A stretch of 64,000 nucleotides of DNA from positions 28,730,920 to 28,794,919 of the forward strand of contig JAMKCF010000001.1 of NCBI GenBank assembly GCA_023634235.1, in the 5' to 3' direction. Position 1 is the stretch's first letter; each line of letters opens with the position of its first letter. The notes beneath the pieces were generated by a model. That model had not been told where the DNA came from. It did no database searches and saw nothing but the letters and a program-made list of their open reading frames with translations. This DNA comes from Pisaster brevispinus (taxonomy: Eukaryota > Echinodermata > Asteroidea > Forcipulatida > Asteriidae). Both the position numbers and the translations under genes were made by a program. This document shows positions 1 to 11,699 of the stretch, in pieces.

Positions 1-1069
1 GCTAGTTTTTTCAAGAGCAGTGAGCAGAGCGAAACGCCATTACGGCGTATGGTCCAGGCCCGCTTACATGCTCTGTCGTACAAGCACAGACACGAGTTGG
101 CACATACATTTCTTTTTATAGGGGGAGGGGCAGGATTATTATTAGTGTAATTTGCAAAATGATTACCCCAAAATGACTTGTTTTCATTAGGAGAATGAAA
201 GCATATTTCGTTTTAGAGACTCTTGCAGTAAATTACTAGAATTGCGGTTCAGGTTGAAAAATACTTCCAAGGCTTGTTGTTTACGTACATTTATCGTCGT
301 TTTCGTTAAATCATCAACGAATAACATAATGCGTCAGGTTTAGAAGTGATAAGTCCCAAGGGGAAAATTAACTGCCTCTCGTTAACGGCTGCCGGTGATT
401 TGTATGGTGATTATTTTTCGTAAGTATGAACGCAATAGTTTTGAAGGCTTATCCCTGACATCAAATGCTAGCATTACCATGACAATGAACGGAAATTACA
501 TTAAAGCCAAATAGTTTCATCTTTTTTTAATATTTAACCAGTCAGGGCCAGGGGGAAATTAATAATGATCTATATGATTGCCACTGACTTGACCAACGCG
601 TAGAATTACTTTGTTTTATTGACGTTACGTTTTGTTTTGTTTTCTACAGGCGTAAGCTGGTGAGAGTTTCCCACCGCGTGTAACAGTGTATCGCTCTGGG
701 CGGCTGTGCTGTCCAGTTGCAATCGGGTAGTTACTGCTGCCCAATTCGATAGGATTTATTTTATTTTATTTTTTTTTAGTTCCCTGTTTTTTTTAAATTT
801 TTATTTTACTTATATAGCGGGCCTGCTAGTTACGAAATGCTCGTGTTGGTTCGTGAGACCGAATTAAAGGCAAAACAGAAAATGTTCGTTCTCACAAAGT
901 GACACATTCCATTACATTGCAAGATTATGTGTGTGTCACTTGTTAACAATCAAAAATGTTCGCTTACAAACTTCATAGAGTGACACCATTTGATAACCAT
1001 GATCACAAAATAATAACAATTCTAATAGAAATAACAATAATAACTAAAAACATTTAGTTACAAACTCAC
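1..1069. other. Intron sequence of gene B, no recognised exon
   Basis: No ORF or module could be supported here. The sequence is AT-rich with T-runs near 750-800. An LRR-cap exon may lie further left, outside the window. Confidence 0.5.
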
Positions 1070-1183
1070 CGCAAGCTTTTTCATCAACGTAATTCGTGCA
1101 ATCCACATTACCATCACAGAAAGTGCTCGACGGCAGACATTTGTTCTCCGGCTCGCACAACCTCTGCTCAGATGTGCAGAGAC
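1070..1183 (-). CDS. Gene B exon 5: LDL-receptor class A repeat
   Basis: A 114-base phase 1-1 exon (acceptor tataag, donor gtgagt). It encodes G-L-C-T-S-E-Q-R-L-C through F-C-D-G-N-V-D-C-T-N-Y-V-D-E-K-A-C, with six cysteines and the calcium-site acids of LDLa. This is the last recognisable exon of gene B before the left edge. Confidence 0.9.
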
Positions 1184-1310
1184 CTTATATACAAAAGGTT
1201 AAACAGAAAACAAACTTTAGCTCACAGGATGTGATTAAAAACTGTAAAATGTCAAATGTCTTTGTTCAGGGCTGCCAATCAGAAGACCAATGGCGAGACT
1301 GCCATCGAAG

Positions 1311-1380
1311 ATAGCTTATTTGGAAGAGCGTCGGTACGTTAATCCGGAGGTCGTTGGTTTAAGTCCCGCTCCAGTCAATA
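1311..1380 (+). repeat. Degenerate tRNA-like SINE fragment
   Basis: This stretch shares the block ggtacgttaatccggaggtc and the flank gctccagtcaatatttctttgttc with the tRNA-like repeats at 1638, 31233, 61387 and 61705. Its box A half is eroded. Confidence 0.6.
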
Positions 1381-1637
1381 TTTCTTTGTTCAAACCCAAA
1401 TTGTATTTAAAAAAAATATAATAATAATTATACCCAGTCAGTTTCCCTTGTGGTTTATTACTTGATATTCAATAGTAAAAAGTCGCATCCCCTTAAGGTG
1501 ATCCCGTGGCTGCCGCTTCCCAGGTTGTATTGTAAACTTGGGTGTGATCCCTGGCTACACGACAGCTAACGGTTGAATGGCTTCTGACTGGCACCCCTGA
1601 ACAAAGATATTAACTAATAGGTTGACCGCCGACATAG

Positions 1638-1710
1638 GACAGGATAGCTCAGTTGGTAGAGCGCCGGTACGTTAATCCGGGGGTCATTGGTTCAAGTCCT
1701 GCTCCAGTCA
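1638..1710 (+). repeat. tRNA-Asn-like SINE head (GTT anticodon position)
   Basis: A 73-base cloverleaf-like sequence: D-arm GCTC/GAGC, anticodon position GTT, T-loop TTCAAGT. It lies in a roughly 300-base repeat whose left part (from about 1433) and 3' tail (tttctttgttcaaacc) recur at 31.0 and 61 kb. The acceptor and anticodon stems have mismatches and base 33 is C rather than T. I read it as a tRNA-derived SINE and not a working tRNA gene. Confidence 0.7.
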
Positions 1711-2472
1711 ACTTTTCTTTGTTCAAACCCATACCATTAAAACAAATTACTCGTTAGTTTTCCTTGTGGCCTACTTTGTTTGTGTGATTATTAGGGGTGG
1801 GATTGGGATAAACTAAGCTGTTACCCTTTATTGTCAATTCCTGTACAGTATTGGTTGTTTTACTTTAACCACATGTATACAGTAAAAGTGTGTTCTGCTC
1901 GTCTTCAGAAGATTGCTGGGCGCTGATTTATAATGTAGTATGCTGGTTTTAGTTCTGCCGTTTTGGTTTAAGCATAGCTCCATGGTGCGCAAAGACGATA
2001 ATTGGAACAGGGTTAGATACGGCTCAGCTCAATGAAGCGTGAAGCGTTATGTTCCCACCCCGCGAAACTTTAATTCTTACAAAAGGAGTGTGAAGGTCAT
2101 CTTGATCTGACTTTCAGGGGTTTTAAATGAATGCCTCCTATTTGACACACACATACGTGAACATACAACGCAAGTATATGTAAGTGTTACTGATTTTAGT
2201 AGCTGTCAGCTGTATTACTTTACTTTTTGAAAAAAAAAAAAAAAACTAGTTTCCTGACGTTTCAACCCTAGCAGAGTCGTTCTTGAATCCATCGAGAAAC
2301 ATTAGTTAGCCAGGCAACTAACTCTTTCTTAGCATTAGCACCATAGGTCCTCTTGATTGGTAAGAAGTTTGCAACAGTTTGTACTATTCTTACTTTGTTC
2401 AGTAGCTGAATTCAGTTTCCTCCATTTCATTATAGTTTGACACGTATAACAAAACAAATAAGATCATCTAAC

Positions 2473-2832
2473 CTTCATGGTCGTTATACCGCAGGATTAG
2501 GATCAAAGTGGACGCCCCATTGATGTAGGCTGTATGGGAAAACGACAACCAAATGCCGTTCCCGCTGAAATAGAAGGAAGTTCCATTGGGTGGTGACTTG
2601 CTGAGTGAAACCCCATCCTCAAGTAATGTTTCGTTGCCAGATGATTTTAACACTTGTCCGAAAGAAAGAGTTTGCTTTGGCTTGATGTTGACTTGCGCAA
2701 TATCCAGGTATATGAACGTGTAGTTGGGACTTGTGAAGAACCAGAGACATTTAACGATACCAAAATCGTGTACATGAATCGTGAAGGGAACAGGTTCGAT
2801 GATGGTGATGTTTCTTTGGCCGCATACGTCTT
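2473..2832 (-). CDS. Gene B exon 4: CUB-like domain
   Basis: A 360-base phase 1-1 exon (acceptor ttcgcag, donor gttaga). It encodes E-D-V-C-G-Q-R, the core C-L-W-F-F-T-S-P-N-Y-T-F-I and S-P-P-N-G-T-S-F-Y-F-S-G-N. It aligns along its length with exon 3 (shared W..TSPNYTFI and PNGT.FY.S blocks). The donor is weak beyond GT. Confidence 0.82.
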
Positions 2833-3393
2833 CTGCGAAAAGAAAGCATTTATACATTGGTCAGCATTGTTTTCTCTCAGCCGGAGAGTGTGGGCCTAAG
2901 TTCATTAGGTTTTCACAAGATGGTTGACAATAAACACGTATACTATGACGGATACGTGGGCTTATACCAGTGTGTGGATTGGGGATTTGCAACAAAAGCA
3001 TCACATGGCGAGTAAGTCTTATTGTGGTTTTTATTTACATAGATGTCAACAAATAGTGCCGTATGACCAGGGCGGTCCTATGGCTGTATGTAGGATACAC
3101 TCTTTTCATAAAATGACGTCACACTCTCAAAAATTGAAATCACTGAGGCACCAGGAGCCAGCTCATTGGTCGACAGCTCTTGGAGGAAGGTTGCGCACGT
3201 GCAGTAGCTTGGTAATGTTCACAATTCCATATACCACAGAACTGCTTATCAAAACAACACATCCCCTTTAAAAAGGAGTGTAAGCCAAACTATGGATTAC
3301 TTACAAAATGAAGACGTAATAGAAATTAAAGAAAATGTTCATTCCGAGAAATTCGGAATACGCCTGGAGACAGCATCAAAAAGATGAACCAAC

Positions 3394-3747
3394 CTTCATC
3401 AAATCGTAAGAGAAGAGTCAATGACGATCCCCTTGTTCCATAGCTTTCAGCAGATACTGACATCCGGATGTTCCTTTCGCTGCTATAAAATGTCGTTCCA
3501 TTGGGCAGTGACGTCGTAATGTTCACGCTATCCGCAAATGACGTCACATTGTTGTGCAGACCTACGAACCGCCCAAACGATAGTATGTTCCCGTTTCCAA
3601 TACTAGCGTACGTAATGTTGATTGATATGAACGTGTAGTTGGGGCTAGTGATGATCCACACGCAATCATATATTCGCCAATCAGGTGAGTTGATAATGAG
3701 TGGAACTTGCTCTACGATGTTTATTTTGGTTTCAAGACATGTGTATT
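3394..3747 (-). CDS. Gene B exon 3: CUB-like domain
   Basis: A 354-base phase 1-1 exon (acceptor acacag, donor gttggt, a non-consensus but GT donor). It encodes E-Y-T-C-L-E-T, the core D-C-V-W-I-I-T-S-P-N-Y-T-F and S-L-P-N-G-T-T-F-Y-S-S. The core T-S-P-N-Y-T-F-I is almost the same as in the next exon, so exons 3 and 4 are probably an internal duplication. Confidence 0.82.
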
Positions 3748-4661
3748 CTGTGTATTAATAATAAAACCTTGTCAATATCAAACTCTTTCGGGTTTTGAAA
3801 GGAATAAATAATCTTTCGAGAGAACATAGCAACAATGTTTATAAAAGATGGTTGTCTTTTTACGGCTCCCTAAACTCCGTGACCACTAAAAATGAACTTT
3901 TTCACTGAGATCAATATAGATCAGTGGAACTATCTTGATGTACACGCGGTATTTTGCTGAATAGTAAACGCATACAACTCAATGCGTTTGTTGTTGCTCG
4001 GGTTGCCTAAAAATATCTAGCGTGACACGGCCTTTGGTTTAGAGCTTTAACCGATATTAGAACTTCTGAGGGGATTGCAAAATACTTGGATTAAACTTTA
4101 ATAAGATGCATAAGAACGGGGTATCTCCACACCACAATGAAACAGAAAACATGAACAACTGTCGACCACGAAACTATTAAATCTCACTCGGGCAGATGCG
4201 TCAAGTTTGCAGTAACTGAAGTGGAACCTGGTTTCGTGCCTGTCTGTTGGAGTGCGTGACGAACGTTTTCCCTGTGGGTCACGCAACCTCTTTATGAACA
4301 ATGATTGCTAAGCAAGTAAAAACCGAACAAAAAACCGCTTCGTTGTTAAACAAAGGAGTCATTACCTACAGCAACCAATAATTAACCCCCAAGTTCTTTA
4401 AAGCCAGTTTAAGTTTTAACATATAATACAAACAATTCAGGGCTCGATTTCACAAAGCACCAATATCCTTCTCAGGATGAATTATTGATATTGCCGTAGT
4501 GATGACATCGCACTTCAACTAGCAGTTAAGATTAAATCACACGTCTTTGTAACATCGAGCCAAAGGTTTTGAACAAGATTAATTTGAAAGCCAATTTGAA
4601 ACTTTTACCCCTTTCCCATCTTATGTTTTCTTTGTATAGGTATTTCAATGATTTAACTCAC

Positions 4662-5021
4662 CTTCAACAGAAGTTAAGTTGCACTGCAGCGAAAGTACTT
4701 CATAATTTTTTTGTGGCTCGACCAGTATGTCCAGAATGTTGCTTTTCGAAATAATGCTATCCGGAAATGTTCTCTGATAGAATTGCCCCGAACGCGTAAC
4801 GAAATGGTCGTCGTACAGGGTGATTAGGCGTTCGTAACCCGTGACGGTGGACTTGCACTCTGCTAAGATCCGATTCCCCGCTGGAACTACGATATCCCAG
4901 CAGTGATATAAATTCCCTTGGTAATAGAAGGTTCCTTGACTTATAAGAGGACCATAGGTAGCTGTTGAAATGGAGGCTGATGAGTTCACTGTCACATTGT
5001 AGCACCTGGGATGGGGACTAC
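4662..5021 (-). CDS. Gene B exon 2: CUB-like domain
   Basis: A 360-base phase 1-1 exon (acceptor gattttag, donor gtgagt). It starts G-S-P-H-P-R-C-Y-N-V-T and carries a C-W-D-I-V-V-P strand, then C-K-S-T-V-T-G and L-Q-C-N-L-T. The domain is rich in N-glycosylation sequons. Length, phase and the C-x-x-x-V strand agree with the other CUB-like exons in the window, although sequence conservation is low. Confidence 0.78.
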
Positions 5022-5082
5022 CTAAAATCAGAATAAACACACAAGTGCATACTCTCGAGTTTTGTTGTTGTAGTTGTTGTTA

Positions 5083-5311
5083 CTAAGTAAGGCTCGCGGT
5101 AACACCATGTGGAAATCTCTTTTGAGTAGTGTAGGTTCTGAAAAGAACCGATGGTTAACGACTCAACGTTTCGATCGGTATGCTCTGATCGTCTTCAGGA
5201 GACGATCAGAGCATACTGATCGAAACGTTGAGTCGTTAACCACCGGTTCTTTTCAGAACCTACACTACTCAAAAGAGATTTCCACATGGTGTTACCGCAA
5301 GCCTTACTTAG
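5083..5311. repeat. Foldback Penelope-type terminal repeat in intron 1 of gene B
   Basis: Two arms of about 110 bases (5083-5190 and 5205-5311) are near-perfect inverted copies with a short apex at about 5197. The minus strand across the apex carries a hammerhead-like core (CTGAAGA ... GAAACG). The arrangement copies that of the foldback terminal repeat at 31361-31607. It sits only about 60 bases upstream of the exon 2 acceptor of gene B. Confidence 0.75.
5159..5204 (-). ncRNA. Hammerhead ribozyme-like motif, foldback family
   Basis: On the minus strand: stem I strand CTC, core CTGAAGA (fits CUGANGA), stem II GATCAG against CCGATC (one A-C mismatch), GAAA, palindromic CG, cleavage-site UU, then GAG closing stem I. 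The stem III pairing is just A-CG-U, which is self-complementary and so could pair between two copies. One extra base (C) lies between the core and stem II. Penelope-like elements are known to carry such motifs. Activity is unproven. Confidence 0.5.
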
Positions 5312-5639
5312 TTATACTTCCACCATGCAAAGTTTCAAATCCTACGTAGTTGTTGTTGTTGTTGTTGCTTTTTTTTTTAACCTCAGCTTGATCTCCGTCT
5401 CAGTTCTCATTTTGATGTTAGAAACACCGTGCAAAATTAACACTTCGCCAATTGATGACGGAGCCCAAGTTGAGGTTGGGGAAAAAGCCCCAGGTGACCC
5501 CATACCTCAGAATAAAAAGTTAATTAAGCGATCTGTTTTACTAATTTCCTTTTCTTTTAAGGACTAAAACCCCGAGGCAAGACTTGTGGAAGAAACTCCA
5601 CACAAACATAATAGTCGTGATTTGGTTTCCTCCCACACT
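5312..5639. other. Intron 1 of gene B: spacer between two Penelope-type repeats
   Basis: Contains a (GTT)n-like stretch at 5347-5366. Nothing else recognised. Confidence 0.4.
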
Positions 5640-6130
5640 GCCTATAATATATACAATTAGTAGAGGAGATGGCCTTAGCTTTAGATCCAAACCGGACCTT
5701 CATCAGAGGCAAGAACAAACACAAACAAGAACAAACACAAACAAGAACAAACACAAACATATTCATTTATAGCAAAAAGAGGAGCAAATGATTATTGGAG
5801 AGTATCCAGAAAAAGCGGGAAAATATAGCCAATCAGAGTTGTAAATTCACAAACAATTAGGTGGCTAGAACCAATCAGAGTAAAGTAGTGAGGACAAAGG
5901 ATGGTCAGTGTGAAAGGGTGGATCACTGAACCATAAAGGTGGTACCGAATAATAGGCATTGTATGCATTACAATGCGGAAAGCATGAAAGCCAGGGTAGG
6001 ATTAGAGGGCAGGATAATTCAACTAACAATAGGGGCAGGATAAAAGTAATTATAGAATAACAGAATCAGTGTAAGAAATTAAAGTTGGGCAACATGAATC
6101 TGCAGAGCAAGTTGGTTATTAAATAATCTG
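5640..6130 (-). mobile_element. Old Penelope-type terminal repeat (same family as 31.6-32.3 kb)
   Basis: This is a diverged copy of the terminal repeat seen intact at 31634-32300 (blocks gtaggggagatggcc, aacaaacacaaacat, agagtatccagaaaaa). The hammerhead core position has GAAA changed to TAAA, so the ribozyme would be dead. Confidence 0.75.
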
Positions 6131-7450
6131 CAAAAGGAATAGGTGTTTTTTTTTTCACTGAACATTTGTTTTATTAAAGATGTATCCTTTGTTCCTCTAC
6201 AAATTTAAGTTATTAAATTAAAACGGTTTTTTAAGAAGATGGTTTTTGCCTATTGCCACAATCACGATATTTTGTGTAGTTCGACGGATGAACATGTGCC
6301 GAAAGTAATGCTAATTCTGAGGCAACATACGCATCTAAGACAGAAAAATAACAATAGTCATTTACGCTAAAGATATGTTGTTTATTAAATTATTAATACT
6401 AAAAAAGGTAGCAATGCAAAACGTTATCTACGAATGTTCTGTAGTGTAAACGATTAGTTTATTTAAATTATTTGAATATATTATTACCGCCCTCAGTTCA
6501 ATCAGACTCGTCCAGACAGTCTTTGGTGGCTGGCCATTCAAACATGCACATGCTACCGACGTGTATGTACATAAAAGTGCATGTCCATGCACTTGTAGAC
6601 CCGCTGAAATGTTTTGTACTGTGAGCTGCCAACTGTCTAAATTTGCAAGAGTTGAATGAGATTAATTTCAACTAATTGGCGCATTGGTAGCGTCCCCCCC
6701 CAGTCATTTGAGTTTTCATGTAACGAGTAAACTAATTCATTCTTACCTAATTTCGAGAAAAAAAAATGTTTCAAACTGCTGCCCAACCGAAACTACATTT
6801 ATATATATAGTATTCATGTAAATGCAATTAGCGTTAATGGCCTCACGTTTTGACCTTATTACATATAGCTAGACAAGTACTAGGGTCGACCATGAGATAA
6901 TATCTCACGTTTTAGGTTATAAAGAATAACCGTGGGTTGTCGCCACAAGCACCCCCACACACTCACGAGCTGCTCGTGTTCGAGCTGCTCTACTCTTGTT
7001 CGAGCTGCTGTCGGAATATGTTTTGTTTTTTTGTCAAGATTTTAACTTGTTTTTCTTTCCAATTATTCTTATTCTTTATTTCGGTCATATTCCATAGGAT
7101 TTGTTCACGAGTTTTGTCTTCTCCTTAAGTCATACTTAGCTCAATACGAAAGTCAGATCTAATATCCTATCAAAGCTTTTGTCTTGAAATTACCGGAAAA
7201 CACAATTAGCTCAAAATAATAAATTAATTGACTTAGTTATAAAGACAAGAATATTCAATTATCAAATCTTGAGACCACCATACCTCAAAAGTATAGGTCC
7301 GATCATCAATTTTTTTTCGATTATACACTTGTGGGATAATTTATAACTTTTTGTTGGCCTATAATGCTAGACGAGGTCCCCATGAAATCAATAGTTGCGC
7401 GTTTTGTATGTGCGTACAAAACCCATGGCTTTAAAAAGTGCTGGACACAC
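6131..7450. other. Intron 1 of gene B: no feature recognised
   Basis: AT-rich sequence without supported ORFs or clear repeats. A short run of repeated tgttcgagctgct units lies near 6965-7015. Confidence 0.5.
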
Positions 7451-8790
7451 TCTACAAAAATAATTGCTCAACATTGAGTAACATTCTTACCCTTTCGGTA
7501 TTAAAAAGGGAACGTGGTCGTTCACTTGTGTAAAATTGTGCACACCATCCAAAGTGTAAAGTACCCAGTATTGTGTAATTGTTAATACCAACATGTGCAA
7601 CATCTTTACCACAGCACTGTTGGGTAAGAAGTTCACCCATGTGACGACCATGTTCCATTTATACTCCAAATACTAAAATAGGGGAAACGTTACCCAACCC
7701 AGGTGTTGTGTTATTTTCTTAACCCAATACTTGGGTTTTATTACTTAACCCAGCACTGCTGTTTAGTTAAATTACTACTCACTTGTGTTGCCTTTAACTC
7801 AGTTATTGTGCACAAACTAGTACTATATAGGTGTGTTCATTTTGGAAGGGCTGTTTTATTTATTTATTTATTTATTTACTTTACTTTTTTGTTAACAAAC
7901 CAAAAGTAGATCAATTAAGTTTAAACAATGTTATTCAACTCTGATTCAACAACATGAAAGGATTGGGGAGGGGGAGGTCAGCAAAGAAACACTAACGTAA
8001 GCCATTCATATTACTCGGTGTGTTTTTGTTCAACTGAAACACTCTTGTGTGAACAGAACTTAACTGTACCGTACAACTTCTGATTAAACTATGATGGTCA
8101 CAACCCAATAATCACATTGAATACAAAAATTGGTGTAAAGGTGACCGAAAAATTTGGTTTTGTTGGTGAAAACGAACATTAACCGAATTATTGCGAGAAG
8201 AAAGGGAACAATCTCTTCTTGGAAGCAGTGTTGGCTCTGAAAAGAGCCTGTTGGTTTTGCCAGACCTGTTATTGACGGTTCAGATTGACCATGACGAAAT
8301 ATTCGTGTTGCAAAGTCAGTGATAGTAGTAATCCAGGGATTTCCTGTGTAGATAATGCCTTACCCCGTTCAACAGACTGTTGTTTCTCGAACTGGACAAA
8401 TACCATGAAGCCAAAATTCCCTCTTGACAACTTTGGTTCCATGAACATCAGACATGAACGACCTGCAACATTAGATTGACGTCCACCCATCGTTCTTTGA
8501 TTGTGATATGTGCCTGAGACACTTGCCCAAATGTATGGCACACGTTGCAAAATGGGTAAGAATATATATTCACGAGGAGCAGTTTACCTCCATTTTCAGT
8601 TACTTCTTACCATTATTTTGTTGTGCAAAAAGTTACACTGCTTGAGGTTATTACCCACTTCATGAGTGATTTGAAGCTCTGTGTTGTGCGATTTAGTTTC
8701 CTACCCAATTTGGGTACTGTATTACCTTTTCCGTGTGTATTTTATTTTACACAAGTAATGTCAATTATTATGGAAGGTTAGCGTGTTCCA
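7451..8790. repeat. Unclassified repeat-like segment with TTACCCAA motifs
   Basis: Variants of ttaacccaacactgggtt recur near 7490, 7615, 7690-7760, 8555, 8650 and 8700, in both orientations, on either side of a roughly 700-base core. The pattern suggests a non-autonomous DNA transposon with complex ends, but I could not define borders. A 93-codon minus ORF at 8269-8550 has no recognised domain. Confidence 0.35.
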
Positions 8791-9455
8791 TCTGCCCAAC
8801 AACCTCCTTCCATGTTTTCAAACAATAACAAATCAGCCATGTTGGAAAGTCCTGTAGCGCAAGAGATATTAAAGTTGCTTAAATCAGGCAGAATTACTGA
8901 AAACAAATTGAACCTTCTTCTGTGGTAAGCCCTTTAACTGTCGCTTTTCAAGCATCAGGGAAGAAGAGGTTGATTTTAGATTTAAGTAAATCAAATAAGT
9001 ACCTCACGAAAACCCACTTCAACAAAGAATGATTGGAAATTAGGCTTGCAATTCCTCTGAAGCGAAGCACATCTATTTACATTCGACTTAAAGTCTGGAT
9101 ACCACCACATCGAAATCGCTACAGATCATCAAAAATATATAGGCTTTTCATGGGAAATTGAAGGTATTCGTAAATTCTTTAAATTTAATGTACTTTTTTT
9201 TTGCCTCTCTTCCGCATCTCAAATTCACCAAAGTCATGAAACCACTATTACACACTGGAGATCTTCCGGAATCTTCATTGCTTTATATCTAGATGATGGT
9301 TTTTGCGTTGTTCCAAAGTCAACAAACAATCATGATTTTCATCTGGCAGTGGCCAGGGAAGTTTCTAGACACGTTATAAGATTGACCTTCTTAGGGCGGG
9401 TTTAATAAACAACATTTAGAAAAGTAATTGGATCCCTACAACGCGCATTGACTGG

Positions 9456-9680
9456 TTGGGTATGACCTGGGACACTGTAGCTGGCACTTTGCAGGTTGTG
9501 CAGAGACGAATAGATAAGACTTGCCTCACTTTTCAAAGTTTGAAATCTTCAAATCATGTTACGATCAGGAAATTACACTCTTTGGCGGGTCAGGTTATTT
9601 CCCTCTCTCCTGTCGTAGGTAATATAAGCAGGTTGACTACAAGGCATTGCCAAATAGAAATAGCAAAGGCTACTCATTAA
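9456..9680 (+). pseudogene. RT/RNase H connector fragment of the decayed DIRS-like element
   Basis: The longest open piece in the RT portion starts G-M-T-W-D-T-V-A-G-T-L and continues with R-K-L-H-S-L-A-G-Q-V-I-S-L, matching the W-L-G-M..L...G region that follows the RT palm in DIRS-type Pol proteins. It is a fragment of the surrounding element and not a gene. Confidence 0.65.
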
Positions 9681-11006
9681 GACAACAGGGTCAGGTTAGA
9701 TGAACAATGCATGTCAGAGATAACATTCTGGGAGAACAATAATACCAACATTAAACGTGCGCAAGGTGTTTGCAGCAGATAGGGTTTGCAAAATTACATA
9801 TTGCGATGCGAGCGCAATAGGATCGGGAGCCATCATATGCAATGACATTCATACAGCTCACAAACAATGGACAGAAATTGAAGCCAAAAACAGCTCAACT
9901 TGGCGATAATTAGGTACAATTTTGTTCGCGATATGCTCATTTCTGCCTATCATCTTCAATTCACAACTAAACATCTTTTTATTTTACTGACAGCCAAGCT
10001 GCTGCCCGCATTGTAGGGGTGGGACGCTTGAACCTGGAACTACAACAATTATTTCAAAACATTTCCCATAATTGTCTAAACAATAATTTAATACTAGAAG
10101 TAAATTGGATTTCAAGAAGCAAAAAAGAACAAGCAGTTTTCATTAGTAGGCTTATTGACATGATGACTGGGAAATTTTGCCTTGCCTTTCAAATAAAAAA
10201 TGACACATGGGGCCGTTTTCTACAGATTGTTTTGCTTGTTATTGCAATACCAAGTTGCCCCGTTTTTCTCAAGGTTTTGGAACCCGGGATCAACCGCAGT
10301 GGATGCTTTTGCACACAATTAGGCAAACGAAAACTGTCTATTAGTTTTCCCAGTAGTACTTTTATCCCAAGCGTCCTACAAAAAAAAATGTACTCATGCA
10401 AAAGTAAAGGAGCACTGGCCTTTCCGTGGTGGCCATCTTCACCTTTTTGGCCAATTCTCTGGTCTCGTTACAAAGCTTGGAAAAAAAATAAGTCATCACA
10501 GTTGACGGATCTAGGGCACTACAGTTGAGAAGAAATACAAATTCGCGTCGGGGCTCCAATAATTTGAATAGCCTTGTATGTGTAGCTTGTATTGATTGCA
10601 CCAACTAACGGTCTGTTTTTCTCTCTTAATGTATCCGATCATTTACAGCCAGGCTTTCTGGTCAGATCTCCCAAGCGACATGGAAGAGTCCAAGATGCAA
10701 ATATTTTACGATATTTTATTTGCATAAAGCAAACGGTACCATAAGGGTATTTACACAAGTGTAGATAATTCTTTACTTGAATTAAGAAACTAAACATCCC
10801 ACTTGTACTTCCTATTAAAGAAAGTATAATAGCCGCATTCATTGTCAATAAAAGTAAAGTATCAAATTCTGACAGTGCAATTGTTACCATGGCTGCCGCC
10901 ATAAAATGGCTGCACTCAATAGTGAACATCACACCTAATCCTGTGGATGCACCAATCGTGCCGACAACTAGTAATTAGTGAAAGAAGAAAATAACATAAA
11001 CCACCA

Positions 11007-11315
11007 GTGCAAAAAGAACCTCTTTCACTTGATCTAGTCAAAGCTATATTCGATAAATTTGGGCACTCTGGTTGCAGTCTGATTGATGTAAGGACGGCAT
11101 GCTATGTCTTCCTTAACTTTACACTTCTATTTCGACACGCTGAGATGGCTCAAATCAAAGCAAGGCACATACAAGTTTTACCAGCAGAAAATGGTTTGTG
11201 TATCTTTATTCCTCACTCAAAAATGGATATTTTTAGAGATAGCAATACAACTTTCTTAGCGGACACCCCAGACAAATATTCACCCATAAAGATTTTAAAA
11301 CGCTTCATGGCTTAG
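11007..11315 (+). pseudogene. Tyrosine recombinase fragment of the decayed DIRS-like element
   Basis: An open piece of 102 codons carries the first catalytic Arg (L-F-R-H-A-E-M) and the beta-hairpin Lys (I-P-H-S-K-M-D). The second half, with the G-A-T-H-L box, continues after a frameshift at 11483-11662. The expected His of the H-x-x-R box is lost. Confidence 0.7.
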
Positions 11316-11699
11316 TGTAATATAGAAATCGGTCAGGATGCCTACCTATTCACTGCCCTGTCCTACCATTCAAGCACATTATCGTATACACCATTGCCCA
11401 TTATATACCTCTCAGTTACACACGGTGTAGAAAAATGTTCTTAGACGCGCTCAAACAAGTAGGAATAGAAAGAACCAACTAATTGCGGACTTCATATTTT
11501 GAGATCGTGGGAGCAACGCATTTAGCGACCAGAGGAGTATCCGAAGAACTAATAATGCAGCACGGAAGGCGGAAAACCACCAGGGCAAAAAAAACCCAGA
11601 TATATCAAAAGAGAAGTGACTCAACGTATGAACGTGGCAACAAATCTTTCTGGTCAATAATTTAAGAAATAAGATCTCAAAGAAATACCCCTAAATCAA

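Larger units (their letters stand above)
8800..11670 (+). mobile_element. Decayed tyrosine-recombinase retrotransposon (DIRS/Ngaro-like)
   Basis: Frameshifted plus-strand pieces appear in the order expected for this class. RT comes first: L-K-S-G-Y-H-H-I-E-I-A near 9085, F-S-W-E-I-E-G, and Y-L-D-D-G at about 9288. A W-L-G-M-T-W-D region follows at 9450-9680, then an RNase H-like part (T-Y-C-D-A-S) near 9795 and a second RH block from 10019. Last is a tyrosine recombinase: L-L-F-R-H-A-E-M (catalytic Arg) at 11125-11150, I-P-H-S-K-M-D (Lys) at 11205, and G-A-T-H-L-A-T-R-G-V-S-E-E with M-Q-H-G-R-R at 11505-11570. Multiple stops and frameshifts make it dead. Terminal repeats were not identified. 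Confidence 0.8.

Noticed and set aside
5205..5240. A second hammerhead on the plus strand of the 5.1 kb foldback
   Set aside because: The plus strand reads CAGGAGA at the core position, which does not fit CUGANGA.
8269..8550. 93-codon minus ORF as an extra exon of gene B
   Set aside because: No CUB/LDLa signature and no convincing acceptor/donor in phase 1.
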